A stretch of DNA of 64,000 bases from Parvibaculum sp041688015 (lineage in GTDB: Bacteria > Pseudomonadota > Alphaproteobacteria > Parvibaculales > Parvibaculaceae), in contig JBDNIY010000001.1 in NCBI GenBank assembly GCA_041688015.1, positions 682,001-746,000 of the forward strand, in the 5' to 3' direction. The notes below the pieces were generated by a model. The model was given only the letters and a program-made list of their open reading frames with translations. It made no database searches and had not been told where the DNA came from. The position numbers and the translations under genes were made by a program. Shown piece by piece: positions 24,621 through 33,258 of this stretch. Position 1 is the stretch's first letter. The number at the start of each line of letters is the position of its first letter.

Positions 24621-25499
24621 GTGGCGGACGCGATGCGGCTGGTTGTGGGCTTACTTATCGTTTTGGTTAGCGTGTTTGGCGGCTATGCAGCCTCCGGCGC
24701 GCAGATGGGCGTTTTATTCCAGCCATTCGAATTCATTATTATTCTCGGCGCGGCCGCTGGTGCCTTTATTATCGGTAATCCGCCGACCGTTCTGAAAGGC
24801 ATTTTAGGTGTCTTCGGCACGTTATTCCGTGGACCGCGCTACGGCAAAGCAGCTTATCTTGAGCTTCTGGGCCTCCAGTACACGCTCTTCAAACTAGCCA
24901 AGAGCAAGGGCAACCTGGCGCTCGAAGTTCATGTTGAAAACCCCCATGATTCGGCCCTCTTCAACGCCTTCCCGACATTCGCCAAAGATCATCACGCCGT
25001 TGAATTCATGTGCGACTACCTGCGCATGATCACACTCGGCACTGAAAACGCCCATGAACTGGAAACGCTCATGGACGAAGAACTCGAAACCCATCACCAA
25101 GAAACCGAGCAACTCGTCGGCAGCATTCAGGCGTTGGCCGATGGCACGCCCGCGCTGGGCATCGTCGCCGCCGTGCTTGGCGTGATCCACACCATGGGCT
25201 CGATCGACCAACCGCCTGAAATTCTTGGCCATCTCATCGGCGGTGCACTAGTTGGTACATTCCTCGGTGTGCTTTGCGCCTATGGCCTTTTCGCGCCGAT
25301 GGCACAGTCGCTTCGCACCATTTTTGAAGCGGAATCAAAATACTACCTTTCCATGAAGGCAGGTCTGCTTGCCCACATGGCTGGCTACGCGCCCGCCGTC
25401 TCCATCGAATTTGCCCGCAAGGCGCTGATGTCAGATGTGCGACCGACTTTCATTGAGGTTGAGCAGTCAACAGCCAATCTGCAACCCGCCACGAGTTGA
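24621..25499 (+). CDS. motA: Flagellar motor stator protein MotA
   Basis: Proton-conducting stator subunit, 292 residues, four membrane helices. The N-terminus reads MRLVVGLLIVLVSVFGGY; the cytoplasmic loop keeps the charged pair region (YLRMITLGT and LMDEELETHH), and the conserved prolines lie in GTPALGIVAAVLGVI and GLFAPMAQSL. I give GTG 24621 (AGAAG upstream); ATG 24633 is the alternative and fits MotA starts slightly better. Followed by motB with overlapping reading frames. A 256-base upstream gap contains the direct repeat CAGGCGTT twice (about 24522 and 24539). Confidence 0.93.
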   Translation: MADAMRLVVGLLIVLVSVFGGYAASGAQMGVLFQPFEFIIILGAAAGAFIIGNPPTVLKGILGVFGTLFRGPRYGKAAYLELLGLQYTLFKLAKSKGNLALEVHVENPHDSALFNAFPTFAKDHHAVEFMCDYLRMITLGTENAHELETLMDEELETHHQETEQLVGSIQALADGTPALGIVAAVLGVIHTMGSIDQPPEILGHLIGGALVGTFLGVLCAYGLFAPMAQSLRTIFEAESKYYLSMKAGLLAHMAGYAPAVSIEFARKALMSDVRPTFIEVEQSTANLQPATS

Positions 25500-25519
25500 G
25501 CGGCGTAAGGGATCAGATC

Positions 25520-26461
25520 ATGGCTGACGCACCCATCATCTACAAGAAGATCAAGAGGGCGGCGCATGCCCACCACGGCGGTGCGTGGAAGATTGCCTAT
25601 GCCGACTTCGTGACCGCGATGATGGCATTCTTTCTGTTGATGTGGCTCATCAGCATGACAACACCAGAACAGAAGCAGGGCCTTGCTGACTATTTCGCAC
25701 CTGCCAGCGTCAGCCGTTCTACCAGCGGTGCAGGCGGCATACTCGGCGGTACGGCTTTTGATGCCGAAGGCGCACGCATGCCGGGATCGGCACCACGTGT
25801 CGTCATGACCATTTCAACACCCGCCGCGCCAAAGAGTCCGGAAACAAACAATCAGCGAACTGCCAACGCATCCGATGGGACACACGAATCCACAAATGCA
25901 ACGCAGGCCGCGCAAGGCCAGATCAGCACAAACACATCGACGGTTGAGACAAACTCCGTTGAAGAAGAAAATTTCCGCAGCGCCGCCGAAAGCCTGCGCC
26001 AAGCCATGCAGGACAATCCTGAATTAGCTGAACTGTCAAAGAACGTCATCATCGACGAGACGCCCGAAGGCCTACGCATCCAGATCATCGATCAGGACGG
26101 TCGCTCGATGTTCCCTACTGGTCACGCCGAGCCTTATGAACGCACACGTATGCTGCTCGAAACCGTCGGCAAAATTCTGCTGCGTCTGCCCAACCGCATC
26201 AGCATCGCCGGCCACACGGATTCAACGCCTTATCGCGGCGTGCCCGGCTATTCAAATTGGGAACTGACGGCCGACCGCGCCAATGCAGTACGCCGCATCA
26301 TCGAATCGCAAGGCTTGCCCGATGACCGCATCTATCAGGTCGTTGGCAAAGCAGATTCAGAACCTCTATTCCCCGAAGACACGCGAATGGCCGCCAATCG
26401 TCGCTTGTCGATTGTGCTGCTGCGCGAAGCCCCACCAACGCCGCCCAACCTCAAGCCTTAA
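25520..26461 (+). CDS. motB: Flagellar motor stator protein MotB
   Basis: Stator subunit anchoring the motor to peptidoglycan, 313 residues. The single helix reads YADFVTAMMAFFLLMWL with the essential Asp29; the region after it is a Ser/Thr/Asn-rich linker (residues about 75-160), and the C-terminal OmpA-like domain carries IAGHTDSTPYRG and NWELTADRANAVRRIIE. ATG 25520 with AAGGGA upstream is better than the in-frame codon at 25496. No other flagellar genes are in the window, so the stator pair is separated from the main flagellar cluster. Confidence 0.94.
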   Translation: MADAPIIYKKIKRAAHAHHGGAWKIAYADFVTAMMAFFLLMWLISMTTPEQKQGLADYFAPASVSRSTSGAGGILGGTAFDAEGARMPGSAPRVVMTISTPAAPKSPETNNQRTANASDGTHESTNATQAAQGQISTNTSTVETNSVEEENFRSAAESLRQAMQDNPELAELSKNVIIDETPEGLRIQIIDQDGRSMFPTGHAEPYERTRMLLETVGKILLRLPNRISIAGHTDSTPYRGVPGYSNWELTADRANAVRRIIESQGLPDDRIYQVVGKADSEPLFPEDTRMAANRRLSIVLLREAPPTPPNLKP

Positions 26462-26518
26462 TTAAACGCGGCTCAGGTTTTCCTATTCTCGCTTTTACAC
26501 TGGAGGCTTGTCGCACTC

Positions 26519-26543
26519 CGATAGGTTCACTATGTCTCTATCG
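26519..26543. promoter_or_regulatory. Inverted repeat CGATAG-N13-CTATCG upstream of the RDD gene
   Basis: Perfect 6-base arms at 26519-26524 and 26538-26543, 30 bases before the RDD start and after the motB stop. It may be a protein site or weak RNA stem; no T-run follows. Confidence 0.25.
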
Positions 26544-26572
26544 AATAGGAATAACCGGGAGCTTCCACTCCA

Positions 26573-27061
26573 ATGAGCGAGCAAAATCGCCTTGTCGGCA
26601 ACATTCTGGGCGAGGCCAATGGCGGCACGGCCTATGTCTGGCCCAAAGGCACGTTTGACGGCATCATTTGGGCACGAAGCCTCGCTTTTCTCGTCGATAT
26701 CGCCGTTATCATTGTCGCCGCCCTGGCAGCAACCATCGTTTTTGGCATTCTTGGTATTCTCACCTTCGGCCTTCTTTGGCCCGGCATTTCCCTCACGCCA
26801 TTGATCGCATTGAGCTATTTCACATTCACACTAGGCGGCCCGCAATCGGCCACGCCCGGCATGCGCGTGCAAAACATTGAATTACGCACATGGGACGGGC
26901 AGCGCCCCGGTCATGTTCAAGCCGCGCTGCAAACCATCCTCTTTTATGTAACCGTACCGCTGGGCAGCCTGCTGTTGCTGATCGTGCCGTTCCTCAACTA
27001 CCGCCGTCGCTGCCTGCACGACTATATTTGCGGCACTGTGTTCATTCACGCGCCGCGCTGA
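26573..27061 (+). CDS. RDD-family membrane protein
   Basis: Integral membrane protein of 162 residues with three hydrophobic segments (LAFLVDIAVIIVAALAATIVFGI; a second near 80-105; a third near 125-145). The RDD signature residues are visible: the Arg of ARSLAFLVD, the later Asp-containing loop, and GMRVQNIELR. The C-terminus RRRCLHDYICGTVFI matches the family's end. Function of RDD proteins is mostly unknown (transport or ion homeostasis has been shown for some). Precedes the leucyltransferase gene by 110 bases. Confidence 0.85.
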   Translation: MSEQNRLVGNILGEANGGTAYVWPKGTFDGIIWARSLAFLVDIAVIIVAALAATIVFGILGILTFGLLWPGISLTPLIALSYFTFTLGGPQSATPGMRVQNIELRTWDGQRPGHVQAALQTILFYVTVPLGSLLLLIVPFLNYRRRCLHDYICGTVFIHAPR

Positions 27062-27102
27062 GCGGGCATCATCTCCGCCTCGTCAGGACGCACAGACCAT
27101 TT

Positions 27103-27147
27103 TATAGTTGGCCGTTCTATAGTTGGTCGTCCTATTGTTGGTCAGCC
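27103..27147. repeat. Three tandem 15-base repeats upstream of the leucyltransferase gene
   Basis: Units at 27103-27117, 27118-27132 and 27133-27147 share the pattern TATAGTTGGYCGTYC with a few changes (third unit TATTGTTGGTCAGCC). The array ends 24 bases before the next start codon, in the promoter/leader. A perfect multiple of three would also keep an upstream reading frame open, but I see no gene using it. Confidence 0.7.
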
Positions 27148-27171
27148 GGTCAATCTACCGGCAGTTCAGAG

Positions 27172-27924
27172 ATGAGTCGCCCTGTGACAGAGCATTTCGG
27201 TAATCGATTTCCTCAGTTTTACATAACTGCGCCCCAGCCTTGCCCTTACCTGCCGGGCCGTTATGAAAAAAAAGTGTTTACGCATCTGTTGGACGAAAAT
27301 GCGGTTGCGCTCAATGATACGCTCAGTCAGGCCGGTTTTCGTCGTAGCCAGAACATTGCCTATCGACCCGCCTGCGACGGCTGCTCGGCCTGCGTCTCGG
27401 TGCGCATTATCGTGGACGAGTTCAAGCCCGGCCGAAGTTTCCGCCGTATTCTGAACCACAATAATGACCTTCTCAGCGAGGTAAAATCAGCCCACGCGAC
27501 GCCGGAGCAATTTGCTCTGCTGCGCACCTATCTCGACAGCCGCCACCCCGAAGGTGGCATGGCCGACATGACGCCGCTGGACTATGTCTCAATGATCGAA
27601 GACACCACCGTCATGAGTTCGCTCGTCGAATATCGACGGCCCACCGGTCCCGATGACACTCCAGGTCAGCTTTATGCCACCGCCCTCACCGATCAGCTAC
27701 AGGACGGACTTTCAATGGTTTATAGCTTCTTCAATCCACAGGACGATAACCGCAGTCTGGGCACCTATATGGTGCTCGACCATATCGACCGTGCCCGCAG
27801 ACTAGGGTTGCCTTACGTCTATCTGGGATATTGGGTCGCTGACTGCCGCAAGATGGCCTACAAGATGCGGTTCCAGCCTATCGAAGCTCTCGGCCTCGAC
27901 GGCTGGAACAGAACACCCGCCTGA
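27172..27924 (+). CDS. bpt: Aspartate/glutamate leucyltransferase (N-end-rule aminoacyl-tRNA-protein transferase)
   Basis: Transfers leucine from Leu-tRNA to proteins with N-terminal Asp or Glu, marking them for ClpS/ClpAP. The 250 residues have the ATE/Bpt signatures: QPCPYLPGRYEKKVF, the Cys-bearing RPACDGCSACVSVRIIVDEF near 61-80, then DGLSMVYSFFNP and the C-terminal LGYWVADCRKMAYKMRFQP. ATG 27172-27174 matches the family start; the frame is open upstream to 26890 but that part overlaps the RDD gene and carries the 15-base repeats. Confidence 0.93.
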   Translation: MSRPVTEHFGNRFPQFYITAPQPCPYLPGRYEKKVFTHLLDENAVALNDTLSQAGFRRSQNIAYRPACDGCSACVSVRIIVDEFKPGRSFRRILNHNNDLLSEVKSAHATPEQFALLRTYLDSRHPEGGMADMTPLDYVSMIEDTTVMSSLVEYRRPTGPDDTPGQLYATALTDQLQDGLSMVYSFFNPQDDNRSLGTYMVLDHIDRARRLGLPYVYLGYWVADCRKMAYKMRFQPIEALGLDGWNRTPA

Positions 27925-27960
27925 CACGCACGTCCAATCAGCACATCTCAGGAGATGACA

Positions 27961-28440
27961 ATGGCAGACCGGTCAAAGCCAGACCTCGGCAAACGCATGA
28001 TGAACCAGGCGCTGATTGTCCTCGCCATGATCGGTGTGGTCATTTATTTTGTTTATTTTGGAGATATCCAGCCCGAAGAAGCTACCACCTTCGATGTGAC
28101 GTTGACGCAAGCCACACCGACCGCGCCCAGCATCGCCATTCCATTGACCGTGGCAATCACGCTCACGAATAACACCAAGAGTGGCATAGCTCTGACAGCC
28201 GACACGCAATGCGCCGTTTTCAACTGGTTCCTAACAGGCACAGACAGAGAGTTCGTCCAGTCCAAGGAAGAGCCGTCAGATTGCGCAAAACAGACCGTCT
28301 CGACATGGCTCGACAGCAAACATGTCATGAAGCAGACATTCACGCTGGCGCTTGACCCCGCCCGCGTCCATCCCGGTGACTATTTGCTATTTCTGCGCTA
28401 TTGGGGGCACGAAGTAATCGAGAAGGTCACCATCAAATAG
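27961..28440 (+). CDS. Hypothetical membrane-anchored protein with an Ig-like extracytoplasmic domain
   Basis: Not assigned to a named family. The 159 residues have one membrane helix (QALIVLAMIGVVIYFVYFG, about 16-34) near the N-terminus, then a beta-rich domain with ITLTNNTKSGIALTADTQCAVFNWFLT and two Cys (about 86 and 107) that could pair. The ending HPGDYLLFLRYWGHEVIEKVTI resembles BsuPI/Ig-like folds, which is a guess. ATG 27961 has AGGAG six bases upstream; ATG 27955 overlaps that site. Convergent with parC, 14 bases between stops. Confidence 0.75.
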   Translation: MADRSKPDLGKRMMNQALIVLAMIGVVIYFVYFGDIQPEEATTFDVTLTQATPTAPSIAIPLTVAITLTNNTKSGIALTADTQCAVFNWFLTGTDREFVQSKEEPSDCAKQTVSTWLDSKHVMKQTFTLALDPARVHPGDYLLFLRYWGHEVIEKVTIK

Positions 28441-28454
28441 CGCGCCGTGCAATG

Positions 28455-30710
28455 TCACGCAGCGCCGAAGGTGCCGCCAAATCTGTAGCCAGATGGATAA
28501 CCTTTCGGCGGCAAACGACCAGCCTGTGCGCGCTCACCACGCCAATCCTTCAAGTCGTTCGCCGAAAATGTGCGTGCGCGATTTGATCGATCATAAGCGA
28601 TCAAACCTTCCTTCAGCGTGAAGCACTTAACATCGCCAAGCCCGCCGTCTTTGTATTTCTGGAGCCGCACACCTTTGCCGCGTGTCATCTCGTTGACGTC
28701 CTTCAAGGGGAAAAGAACAAGCTTGCGGTTCTCGCCCATCACGGCCACATGGTCGCCGCGCACCACGGTACAAACAACAGCTTCATCCGTCCCCGTTACA
28801 TTCAGCACCTGTTTGCCCGCGCGCCGCATGGCAATAACGTCGTTCTCCGGCACAATGAAGCCATTGCCTTCATGCGAGGCGACGAGCAATTTTCGATCTG
28901 GCTCATGCACAAATATTTGCACGACATCGCGACCTTCATCCATGTCGATCAGCAGGCGCACCGGCTCGCCGTGCCCACGCCCGCCTGGCAGCTTGTCACA
29001 GCCAAGCGTGTAAAAGCGTCCATCCGTACCAAACAATATAAGTTTGTCTGTCGTTTCGGCATGGATGATGAAACGGTCCTTGTCACCTTCCTTGTATTTA
29101 ATGTCGGCGTCCGGCCCAAGGTGCCCTTTTAGCGAGCGGATCCAGCCTTTGGCAGAAAAGACAATCGTAATCGACTCGCGCTCGATCATCGCTTCGATCG
29201 GCACAAATTCGATAGAGGGCGCATCAGCAAAACCGGTCCGACGTCTACCAAGCACAGTCGTCTTGCCAAATTTCATCCGTACATCTCGTATTTCATCAGC
29301 AATACGTACCCATTGTGCATCGTCGGATTTGAGCAAAGCCTGGAGGCTTTTCTGTTCGGCCGTCAGTTCCTTGTGCTCCCCGCGAATTTCCATTTCTTCA
29401 AGTTTGCGCAAGCTCCGCAAACGCATGTTGAGAATGGCCTCGGCCTGATTGTCGGTGAGTTTGAATACGGCAATTATTTCCTTCTTGGGTTCGTCCTCAT
29501 AACGGATGATGTGGATCACCTCGTCCAGATTGAGATAGGCAACGAGATAGCCCTCAAGCACTTCAAGCCGACGCGCGATCTTTTCCAACCGAAAATTTGT
29601 GCGACGCACCAGCACATCTTTGCGATGCGCCAGCCAAGCATTCAACACGCCACGCAGGCTCATCACACCGGGCACTTGTCCCGCAGACAAGACGTTCATA
29701 TTGAGCGAAAAGCGATTTTCAAGCTCGCTCGCTCGAAACACCGATTCCATCAAATACTCTGGATCGACCGTTTTGGATTTTGGCACCAACACAAGCCGTA
29801 TATCTTCCGACGATTCATCGCGCACATCGTCAAGTAACGGCAATTTTTTCGCCATCAGCAGGTCAGCCAGCTTTTCAACCAGTTTCGATTTTTGCACCTG
29901 ATAGGGAATTTCGGTGACGACGATCTGCCAAAGCCCGCGCGGCAAATCTTCCTTCTCCCAACGCGCCCGAACGCAGAAACCGCCACGTCCCGTTGCATAG
30001 GCTTCGGCAATTGCTTCTTTGCTCTCCACGATGATGCCGCCGGTCGGAAAATCCGGCCCCTGCACAAACTCTGTTAATTTCGCTGCTGAGGCGTTGGGGT
30101 GCTTGATCAGATGCAGGGCGGCATCACAAAGCTCCGCAGCATTATGAGGGGGAATGCTGGTCGCCATACCGACCGCAATACCCGCCGACCCATTAGCCAG
30201 CAGATTAGGAAACGCACCAGGCAGGACCAGCGGCTCATTCTCGCTGCCATCATAAGTCTCGCGAAAATCAACAGTGTCCTCGTCCAAACCGTCAAGCAGC
30301 AGCGCGGCTACATCTGTCAGACGCGCCTCTGTGTAGCGCATCGCGGCCGCATTATCGCCATCGACATTGCCGAAATTGCCTTGCCCGTCGATCATTGGAT
30401 AGCGCACGGCAAAATCCTGCGCCAGACGTACTAACGCGTCATAGACCGACTGGTCGCCATGCGGGTGATATTTGCCGATCACGTCGCCAACTACGCGGGC
30501 GCATTTCTTGAAGCCTGAACCCGGATCAAGTTTCAACTGCCGCATCGCATAAAGCACACGACGGTGAACCGGCTTCAGCCCATCGCGCACATCGGGCAGC
30601 GCGCGATGCATGATCGTCGAAAGCGCATAGGCGAGGTATCGCTCTTCCAGCGCTTCGCGGAGATTAATGTCATGCGCGGGCCCCTCTGGGGGCGTGGCGA
30701 CCTTTGCCAT
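28455..30710 (-). CDS. parC: DNA topoisomerase IV subunit A
   Basis: Type II topoisomerase breakage-rejoining subunit that decatenates daughter chromosomes. The 751 residues fit ParC rather than the longer GyrA. The catalytic tyrosine is Tyr126 in AAAMRYTEARL; the quinolone region reads YHPHGDQSVYDALV. The C-terminal beta-pinwheel (from about 500) is irregular, and no GyrA-box (QRRGGKG) is evident, again favouring ParC. ATG 30708-30710. parE is not in the window. Follows recO on the same strand by 84 bases. Confidence 0.94.
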   Translation of the reverse strand: MAKVATPPEGPAHDINLREALEERYLAYALSTIMHRALPDVRDGLKPVHRRVLYAMRQLKLDPGSGFKKCARVVGDVIGKYHPHGDQSVYDALVRLAQDFAVRYPMIDGQGNFGNVDGDNAAAMRYTEARLTDVAALLLDGLDEDTVDFRETYDGSENEPLVLPGAFPNLLANGSAGIAVGMATSIPPHNAAELCDAALHLIKHPNASAAKLTEFVQGPDFPTGGIIVESKEAIAEAYATGRGGFCVRARWEKEDLPRGLWQIVVTEIPYQVQKSKLVEKLADLLMAKKLPLLDDVRDESSEDIRLVLVPKSKTVDPEYLMESVFRASELENRFSLNMNVLSAGQVPGVMSLRGVLNAWLAHRKDVLVRRTNFRLEKIARRLEVLEGYLVAYLNLDEVIHIIRYEDEPKKEIIAVFKLTDNQAEAILNMRLRSLRKLEEMEIRGEHKELTAEQKSLQALLKSDDAQWVRIADEIRDVRMKFGKTTVLGRRRTGFADAPSIEFVPIEAMIERESITIVFSAKGWIRSLKGHLGPDADIKYKEGDKDRFIIHAETTDKLILFGTDGRFYTLGCDKLPGGRGHGEPVRLLIDMDEGRDVVQIFVHEPDRKLLVASHEGNGFIVPENDVIAMRRAGKQVLNVTGTDEAVVCTVVRGDHVAVMGENRKLVLFPLKDVNEMTRGKGVRLQKYKDGGLGDVKCFTLKEGLIAYDRSNRARTFSANDLKDWRGERAQAGRLPPKGYPSGYRFGGTFGAA

Positions 30711-30794
30711 AGCTCAACTTTCAACAATGCAATTCATTAGCAGCGGCGCGTTTGCCTGCCGCGAAGCCTTTATATCAATGATTCGAGGCGCACT

Positions 30795-31523
30795 TCACGC
30801 GGCGCGTGCTGCAAATCGATGCATCAGCCTGATCCGTGCGTCCGGCAGATGGCGGCCTAGCGGTGCATAGAAATGCCGCTCTAGGAAATGCCCCGTAATC
30901 CGCAATCCTTCGGCAATATCGTCGACATGATCAATGCCTGCCTGCGAGCCCACCAGAAAGGCAGGTAGACGAAACAAGCGCTCGGCATAGGGTGCACCAG
31001 CCTGACGGCTCACCGCGCCGCCGCTGCGAGGCGACACATAGGCCAGATCATCGCGCACACCCGTTGCCGCACATTGCCGTAAATCGAGCCCAAAGCCTAA
31101 ATCCTGCAACAAGCCCAACTCCCAGCGCACGAAAATCGCTGGCCAGATATCCACATCCTCCATCGTATCAAGCAGGAAGGAAAACCCTTCATAGAGCGCA
31201 GGGTGCGCCTCTCGCTCTGGTAAAACCCCGGCGACAGCGCAAGCCGCACTCAGCCCCGTCAGCGCGAAAGCATCTTCCATCAAGACACCGGCTCTGGGCT
31301 TCAGCAGTTCGGCTGTGTAAGTGCCCAGATGTTCATTGAGCCGCGCCCGCCAATGGACCGCCAATGTATTGCCGGGCTGCAACATGCTTTTGTGCCGACG
31401 CCCGGCCCCACCCCGCACAAGACCGAGATGCCGCCCATGGTCACGCGTAAACAACTCAACGATGGCACCGCTCTCGCCATAGGTCCGCGATGACAAAACC
31501 ACGCCCTCGTCACGCCAATCCAT
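30795..31523 (-). CDS. recO: DNA repair protein RecO
   Basis: Recombination mediator that loads RecA through RecR. The 242 residues start with the N-terminal OB fold (WRDEGVVLSSRTYGESGAIVELFTRDHGRHLGLVRGG) and continue into the helical domain with LSAACAVAGVLPEREAHPALYEGF. Normal length. It follows era on the same strand with a 90-base gap, completing the lepB-rnc-era-recO order. Confidence 0.94.
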   Translation of the reverse strand: MDWRDEGVVLSSRTYGESGAIVELFTRDHGRHLGLVRGGAGRRHKSMLQPGNTLAVHWRARLNEHLGTYTAELLKPRAGVLMEDAFALTGLSAACAVAGVLPEREAHPALYEGFSFLLDTMEDVDIWPAIFVRWELGLLQDLGFGLDLRQCAATGVRDDLAYVSPRSGGAVSRQAGAPYAERLFRLPAFLVGSQAGIDHVDDIAEGLRITGHFLERHFYAPLGRHLPDARIRLMHRFAARAA

Positions 31524-31613
31524 GGGAGCCCACGTTAAAGCAGAATCTGAACATAAAGCGATTGTAGCGCATTGTGACGGGTTTGCGCCTCAGAACTCAG
31601 CCTAAAGTTCAGA

Positions 31614-32564
31614 TCAAGATTTGGGAAAATCGAGGCCCATTTCGCGATAGCGCTCACGATCATCGCCCCAGTTCTCACGCACCTTCACAAACAAGAAGAG
31701 ATGGACCTTGGTGCCGAGCATTTCTTGCAACTCCTCACGCGCCAGCGTCCCCACCGTCTTGATGGTTTGGCCGCCATCGCCCAAAGCAATCTTCCGCTGG
31801 CTCTCGCGCTGCACGAAGATAATTTGCTGAATGCGGATCGAGCCGTCCTTCTTGGTCTCGTAGGACTCCGTTTCGACCGTCAGAGAATAAGGCAATTCAT
31901 CATGGAGCCGCAGAAACAATTTCTCGCGCGTCACTTCGGCAGCAAGTGACCGCAGCGGCACGTCAGCCAATTGGTCTTCGGGATAATGCCACGGACCTAG
32001 CGGCATCAACCCGGCCACATGATGTTTCAGGTCTTCGACACCATCGCCTGACGAGGCAGAAATCATGAATGTCTCGGAGAACAATCCCGTCTCGTTCAAC
32101 TCGGTTGCGAGCTTCAGCATCCGCTCGCGCCCCCGCTCCTTCAGTGCATCCACCTTGTTGAGCGCTAGCACGATCTTGCGCTGCCGCCCGCTGCCTGCTC
32201 CTTGCAGACCGTCGATCACGCGCGATACATCGGAATCACGTCCGCGCTCGGCGTCCACCACCGCAATGACGGCGTCTGCGTCTCCCGCGCCACCCCAAGC
32301 CGCATCGACCATAGCCCGATCAAGCCGCCGCTTGGGCTTGAAGATGCCCGGCGTGTCGACGAAGACGATCTGGGTGTTGCCATCAATCGCAATGCCACGA
32401 ATGCGCGACCGCGTCGTCTGCACCTTATGTGTCACGATGGCGATTTTGGCACCGACAAAAGCGTTCAACAGCGTCGATTTGCCCGCATTGGGCGCACCGA
32501 TGATGGCGGCAAAGCCCGAACGTAACTCGCCGTCTTTTGTCTTAGGCGCGTTTGTCTCAGTCAT
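31614..32564 (-). CDS. era: GTPase Era
   Basis: GTPase for 16S rRNA maturation and 30S assembly. The 316 residues hold G1 GAPNAGKST (23-31), G3 DTPGIF, G4 NKVD and a C-terminal KH domain (REKLFLRLHDELPYS onward, with the GDGGQTIKTVG GxxG-type loop). ATG 32562-32564 lies inside the end of rnc (8-base overlap) with GGAACGAGA upstream; the longer frame to 32600 is unlikely. Confidence 0.96.
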   Translation of the reverse strand: MTETNAPKTKDGELRSGFAAIIGAPNAGKSTLLNAFVGAKIAIVTHKVQTTRSRIRGIAIDGNTQIVFVDTPGIFKPKRRLDRAMVDAAWGGAGDADAVIAVVDAERGRDSDVSRVIDGLQGAGSGRQRKIVLALNKVDALKERGRERMLKLATELNETGLFSETFMISASSGDGVEDLKHHVAGLMPLGPWHYPEDQLADVPLRSLAAEVTREKLFLRLHDELPYSLTVETESYETKKDGSIRIQQIIFVQRESQRKIALGDGGQTIKTVGTLAREELQEMLGTKVHLFLFVKVRENWGDDRERYREMGLDFPKS

Positions 32565-33258
32565 TCTCGTTCCATATTTTTTCTCGGAGCAACATCGCAC
32601 GTGCTGCCGCTTGTTCGGCCACGCGCTTTGAACTACCCGAACCTACCGCGGGACTTACGTCATCAATTTCGACCTGTATTTCAAACTCTGGCGCATGATC
32701 TGGGCCGCTTTGTCCGACCGCCTTATAGGCCGGGATGCCGCGCCCACGTGACTGCGTCCATTCCTGAAGCGCCGTCTTGGCATCGACCCGCCGCGCCGGT
32801 TTTGTGAGCAAGGATGCCCATTCCACCTCGATGAACTGACGCGCGGCAGGCAATCCACCATCCAAAAATAGGGCCGCAATCACCGCCTCGCAAGCGTCCG
32901 CCAGAATGGCCGCTTTCTTGCGTCCACCGCCACGATCCTCACCGGGGCCAAGCACCAGATAGCGCCCTAAATCAATGCGCGTGGCAACGTCGGCACAAGC
33001 CTCTTTGCGCACTAGGCCATTGTAGCGCACAGCCAACTCACCTTCGCTTGCCTCAGGCAAGGCCTTGAGCAACCATTCCGCGATCACAAGGCCAAGAACA
33101 CGATCACCGAGAAACTCAAGCCGTTCATTGCTGATGCCCAGCGCACCACGTTCCTGCGCGCTGGAATGACGCAAGGCACGATCCAGCAAGTCAGGGTCAG
33201 CGAATCTATGCCCCAGCCGCGCCTCAAGCGCCACCGGGCGTGACGGCTTCGCGCTCAC
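32557..33258 (-). CDS. rnc: Ribonuclease III
   Basis: Double-strand RNA endonuclease for rRNA and mRNA processing. From GTG 33256-33258, which overlaps the lepB stop by four bases (GTGA), it has 233 residues. The signature NERLEFLGDRVLGLV (residues 44-58) gives catalytic Glu48 and Asp52; the second acidic pair is in ADACEAVIAALFLDGG. The C-terminal dsRNA-binding domain begins at DAKTALQEWTQ and ends with GSGSSKRVAEQAAARAML. A TTG further upstream at 33303 would extend it inside lepB and is less likely. Confidence 0.94.
   Translation of the reverse strand: MSAKPSRPVALEARLGHRFADPDLLDRALRHSSAQERGALGISNERLEFLGDRVLGLVIAEWLLKALPEASEGELAVRYNGLVRKEACADVATRIDLGRYLVLGPGEDRGGGRKKAAILADACEAVIAALFLDGGLPAARQFIEVEWASLLTKPARRVDAKTALQEWTQSRGRGIPAYKAVGQSGPDHAPEFEIQVEIDDVSPAVGSGSSKRVAEQAAARAMLLREKIWNEND

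Noticed and set aside
26890..27171. Upstream extension of the leucyltransferase frame (94 residues)
   Set aside because: Overlaps the RDD gene, contains the three 15-base repeats as Trp/Ser repeats, and the family start lies at 27172.
30390..30480. Quinolone-resistance change in parC (Gln-Ser in place of Ser-Ala of E. coli)
   Set aside because: As far as I recall this motif is normal for alphaproteobacterial ParC, so it is not evidence of selection.
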